Assembly (NCBI RefSeq): GCF_013403875.1
Contig: NZ_JACBNX010000017.1
Location: 186,001 to 250,000, forward strand
From: Burkholderia guangdongensis
Lineage (GTDB): Bacteria; Pseudomonadota; Gammaproteobacteria; Burkholderiales; Burkholderiaceae
Direction: 5' to 3'
DNA length: 64,000 nucleotides
This document shows positions 61,587-64,000 of the stretch, one piece after another; within the stretch, counting starts at the first letter, position 1, and each line of letters opens with the position of its first letter. A program made the position numbers and the translations under genes. Below the pieces are notes generated by a model that saw nothing but the letters and a program-made list of their open reading frames with translations, did no database searches and was not told the origin of the DNA.

Positions 61587-62123
61587 ATGACGACTCCGGA
61601 CTACCGCTTCTGCCCGCGCTGCGCGCAACTACTGATCGAGCGCACCGACCCCGCCGAGGACGGCGGCCGTATCCGCCAGGCGTGCCCCGATGCCGCGTGC
61701 GGCTTCGTCCACTGGAACAATCCGCTGCCGGTCGTCGCGGCGATCGTCGAGTACGGCGACAAGATCCTGCTCGCGCGCAACGCCGCGTGGCCCGAAGGGA
61801 TGTTCGCGCTGATCACCGGCTTTCTCGAGCACGGCGAGACGCCGGAGCAGGGGATCGCGCGCGAGGTCCTCGAAGAGACCGGCCTCGCGGCCGACCACGT
61901 CGCGCTCGTCGGCGTCTACGAATTCATCCGCAAGAACGAACTGATCATCGCGTATCACGTGCGCGCGTCCGGCACCGTCACGCTGTCGCCGGAGCTGCTC
62001 GAATACCGGCTCGTCGATCCGCCGAAGCTGCGCCCGTGGCGCGCCGGCACCGGCTACGCGCTCGCCGACTGGATGCGCGCGCGCGGCCTCGACTTCGAGT
62101 TCGTCGACCGGGCGGGGCAATGA
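61587..62123 (+). CDS. Nudix hydrolase with N-terminal zinc ribbon
   Basis: Nudix protein, 178 aa. A short zinc ribbon (CPRCAQLL, about 9-16, and CPDAACGF, about 33-40) precedes the Nudix box (about 76-98), where G, E, REVLEETGL and spacing follow the consensus. Such zinc-ribbon Nudix proteins resemble NudC-like NADH pyrophosphatases in layout, but the length is shorter. Substrate is unassigned. The ATG at 61587 is the start; upstream in-frame sequence to 61527 is Ala/Arg-rich. Confidence 0.9.
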   Translation: MTTPDYRFCPRCAQLLIERTDPAEDGGRIRQACPDAACGFVHWNNPLPVVAAIVEYGDKILLARNAAWPEGMFALITGFLEHGETPEQGIAREVLEETGLAADHVALVGVYEFIRKNELIIAYHVRASGTVTLSPELLEYRLVDPPKLRPWRAGTGYALADWMRARGLDFEFVDRAGQ

Positions 62124-62197
62124 CGCCCGCGCTTGCCCGCGCGTCCCGCATCGCACACTGACAGCACACCGACCGAACCGCCTCGACCTTCATCGCC

Positions 62198-62635
62198 ATG
62201 TCCGACAAGCCGCAGCCGCGCGCACGTGACGCGTATCCGCATTTCCTGACGATCACGACCCGCTGGATGGACAACGACATGTACGGGCACGTGAACAATG
62301 TCGTCTACTACAGCTACTTCGACACGGTCGTCAACGAGTACCTGATCCGCGCCGGCGTGCTCGACGTCGAGCACGGCCGGACGATCGGGCTCGTCGTCGA
62401 GACGCAGTGCAACTACCTCGCGTCGCTCGCGTTTCCGCAGCAAGTCGAAGCGGGGCTGCGCGTCGCGAAGCTCGGCTCGTCGAGCGTGCGCTACGAGATC
62501 GGCCTGTTCGCGGCCGGCGACGCGGCGCCCGCCGCGCAGGGACACTTCGTGCACGTGTATGTCGATCGCGACACGCGGCGGCCGGTGCCGCTGCCCGAGC
62601 CGCTGCGCGCGGCACTGACGGCGCTCGCCGTCTGA
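62198..62635 (+). CDS. Acyl-CoA thioesterase (4HBT, YbgC-like)
   Basis: Hotdog thioesterase of 145 aa. The motif TRWMDNDMYGHVNNVVYYSYF, reduced to RWMDNDMYGHVNN, with its catalytic Asp is that of the YbgC/FadM-type 4-hydroxybenzoyl-CoA thioesterase family. FVHVYVDRDTRRPVPLPE closes the protein. It probably hydrolyses short acyl-CoAs. It precedes the ABC permease pair by 13 bp. Confidence 0.92.
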   Translation: MSDKPQPRARDAYPHFLTITTRWMDNDMYGHVNNVVYYSYFDTVVNEYLIRAGVLDVEHGRTIGLVVETQCNYLASLAFPQQVEAGLRVAKLGSSSVRYEIGLFAAGDAAPAAQGHFVHVYVDRDTRRPVPLPEPLRAALTALAV

Positions 62636-62648
62636 GCGGAGCGCGCGC

Positions 62649-63587
62649 GTGGCGCAGATGCTCGTCGTCGACGTCTTCAACGGCGTCAGCTACGGACTGC
62701 TGTTGTTCATGTTGTCGGCGGGCCTCACGCTGATCTTCAGCGTGCAGGGCGTGCTGAACTTCGCGCACGCGAGCTTCTACATGCTCGGCGCGTACGCCGG
62801 GTATGTAATCGCCGCGCATCTCGGCTACTGGGCCGCGCTCGTGCTCGCGCCGCTTGCGGTCGGCCTCGCCGGCGCCGGCTGCGAGCGCTGGCTGCTGCGC
62901 CGCGTGCAGGCGCGCGGCCACACGAGCGAATTGCTGCTGACGTTCGGCCTCGCCTATCTGATCGCCGAAGGCGCGAAGCTCGTCTGGGGGCTCGCGCCGT
63001 TGCCCGCGCCGGTGCCGGCTTTTTTCGACGGCGCGCCGGCGACCTGGCTCGGCGTCGCGGTGCCGCGCTATCGGCTGTTCATGATGGGGATGTCGGTCGC
63101 GATGCTCGTCGCGCTGGCGGCGCTGCTGCGCACGTCGCGCGCCGGGCTCGTCGTGCGCGCGGCGCTCACGCATCGTGCGGCGGTCGAGGCGCTCGGCTAC
63201 GACGTGTCGCGGCTGATGACCGGCCTGTTCGGGGTGGGCACCGCGCTCGCGGCGGCGGCCGGCGTGATCGGCGCGCCGCTCGCGGTGATCGAGCCGGCGA
63301 TGGCCGAGACGGTTGGCTCGGTCGTGTTCGCGATCGTCGTGATCGGCGGGCTCGGTTCGCTCGGCGGCGCGCTCGTCGCGTCGCTCGCGGTCGGCTGCGC
63401 GCAGACGTTCGCGGCCGCGAGCAGCGTGTCGCTGCGCGACGTCGCGCTGTGGCTCGGCGTCGTGCCGCCCGAAGGCGCGGCCGCGCTGTCGCTGTCGCAA
63501 CTCGCGCCGCTCGTTCCGTATCTGCTGCTCGTCGCCGTGCTCGTCGCGCGGCCGCGCGGGCTGTTCGGCGAACGCAGCGATGCATAG
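62649..63587 (+). CDS. LivH-type branched-chain amino acid ABC permease
   Basis: Inner-membrane permease of the branched-chain amino-acid/amide ABC family (LivH), 312 aa, with about eight helices. FNGVSYGLLLFMLSAGLTLIF and GVLNFAHASFYMLGAY are family hallmarks, as is GGLGSLGGALVASLAVG in the C-terminal half. The start is GTG 62649 (ATG 62658 is an alternative). The LivM-type gene overlaps its end by 8 bp. Ligand unknown; the solute-binding protein and ATPases lie outside the window. Confidence 0.92.
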   Translation: MAQMLVVDVFNGVSYGLLLFMLSAGLTLIFSVQGVLNFAHASFYMLGAYAGYVIAAHLGYWAALVLAPLAVGLAGAGCERWLLRRVQARGHTSELLLTFGLAYLIAEGAKLVWGLAPLPAPVPAFFDGAPATWLGVAVPRYRLFMMGMSVAMLVALAALLRTSRAGLVVRAALTHRAAVEALGYDVSRLMTGLFGVGTALAAAAGVIGAPLAVIEPAMAETVGSVVFAIVVIGGLGSLGGALVASLAVGCAQTFAAASSVSLRDVALWLGVVPPEGAAALSLSQLAPLVPYLLLVAVLVARPRGLFGERSDA

Positions 63588-64000
63588 CGCGACGTCCGCG
63601 CCGCTCGCGAGCCTCGCGCGCTGGACGGCGTTCGCCGGCTGCCTCGCGCTGCCCGCGTGGCTGTGGCCGCACGGCGCGATGCTCGCGTATCTCGCGCAGA
63701 CCGCGGCGCTCGTCGTGCTCGCGCTGTCGTACAACCTGCAGCTCGGCACCTGCGGGCTGCTGTCGTTCGGGCATGCCGCGTTCGCGGGCCTCGGCGCGTT
63801 CGCGGCCGCGCACTGGTTCAACCGCTACGGCTGCCCGTTGCCGCTGTTGCCGCTCGTCGGCGGCGTCGCCGGCGCGGGCTTCGGGCTGTTGTTCGGTGCG
63901 CTGGCGACGCGCCGCTCGGGCACCGCGTTCGCGATGATCACGCTCGGGCTCGGCGAGTGCGTCGCGGCCGCCGCGTGGAGCATGCCCGACTGGTTCGGCG
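63580..64000 (+). CDS. LivM-type branched-chain ABC permease (3' end outside window)
   Basis: Second permease of the same transporter. It starts at ATG 63580, inside the end of livH, and runs off the window without a stop; 140 codons are visible. It begins MHSATSAPLASLARW, then hydrophobic helices. LALSYNLQLGTCGLLSFGHA and FAMITLGLGECV are typical of LivM. Confidence 0.9.
   Translation, partial: MHSATSAPLASLARWTAFAGCLALPAWLWPHGAMLAYLAQTAALVVLALSYNLQLGTCGLLSFGHAAFAGLGAFAAAHWFNRYGCPLPLLPLVGGVAGAGFGLLFGALATRRSGTAFAMITLGLGECVAAAAWSMPDWFG

Noticed and set aside
57390..61628. A 1412-codon minus-strand open frame opposite hom, thrC and the MFS gene
   Set aside because: It is antisense to three well-supported genes. 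Its composition is Arg/His/Asp-rich as expected from the complement of GC-rich codons, and no domain is recognisable.

Overview
The window is a very GC-rich (about two thirds G+C), densely coded stretch of a betaproteobacterial chromosome. Protein sequences, gene order and codon use point to Burkholderia sensu stricto, most likely a Burkholderia cepacia complex species and its main chromosome. Pointers are the split arnA genes inside an arn operon, the ygfZ-mltG-tmk-holB-tatD order, the rpsF-priB-rpsR-rplI-dnaB block, and gcl-hyi-glxR beside a LysR gene. No rRNA, tRNA, CRISPR array, insertion sequence or prophage was seen. The clear mobile element is an intein inside dnaB.

Layout. 1-2.9 kb: an ABC exporter (ATPase cut by the window edge, two FtsX/MacB-like permeases). 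2.9-6.7 kb (minus): parvulin isomerase, bolA, yciB, msrB, selO. 6.8-12.7 kb (plus): fatty-acid module of acyl-CoA synthetase, fused enoyl-CoA hydratase/3-hydroxyacyl-CoA dehydrogenase and thiolase, with pncA embedded. 13-17.4 kb: membrane diguanylate cyclase, Dabb protein, PaaI thioesterase, CurA-like reductase and an HSL-type esterase. 17.4-19.4 kb (minus): NRDE protein and ygfZ. 19.4-27.4 kb (plus): mltG, tmk, holB, acetyltransferase, tatD, ankyrin protein, Rap1a-like protein, MscS channel and a GT4 glycosyltransferase. 27.4-31 kb: small envelope proteins (SYLF lipoprotein, two-TM protein, PsiF, BON/LysM protein) and an L-asparaginase. 31.4-36 kb: glyoxylate-to-glycerate operon glxR-hyi-gcl with a divergent LysR gene. 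36.3-37.8 kb: ECF sigma factor and zinc-type anti-sigma factor. 37.8-42 kb: rpsF-priB-rpsR-rplI and intein-bearing dnaB. 42.1-43.8 kb: DUF47 and pit phosphate transport. 43.9-47.1 kb (minus): NlpC/P60 lipoprotein and phoH. 47.4-55.9 kb (minus): bcp and the complete arn (Ara4N-lipid A) cluster. 56.1-60.2 kb: alaA-hom-thrC. 60.2-64 kb: MFS transporter, Nudix hydrolase, thioesterase and the start of a LivH/LivM-type ABC permease pair.

The most interesting items are these. (1) The DnaB intein splits the Walker A motif between Lys and Thr. It has the Ala1 start and Trp-Cys-Thr signature of class 3 inteins, plus an apparently intact LAGLIDADG endonuclease. (2) Degenerate short tandem repeats with periods of 10, 11 and 15 bp sit at gene 3' ends. 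At two loci they place a stop codon in all three frames. (3) An unassigned plus-strand terminator at about 31.2 kb suggests a small RNA. (4) The tmk-holB junction carries a double-hairpin element inside an open reading frame that fills the gap exactly. (5) A TetR-type operator overlaps the -35 of the beta-oxidation gene promoter.
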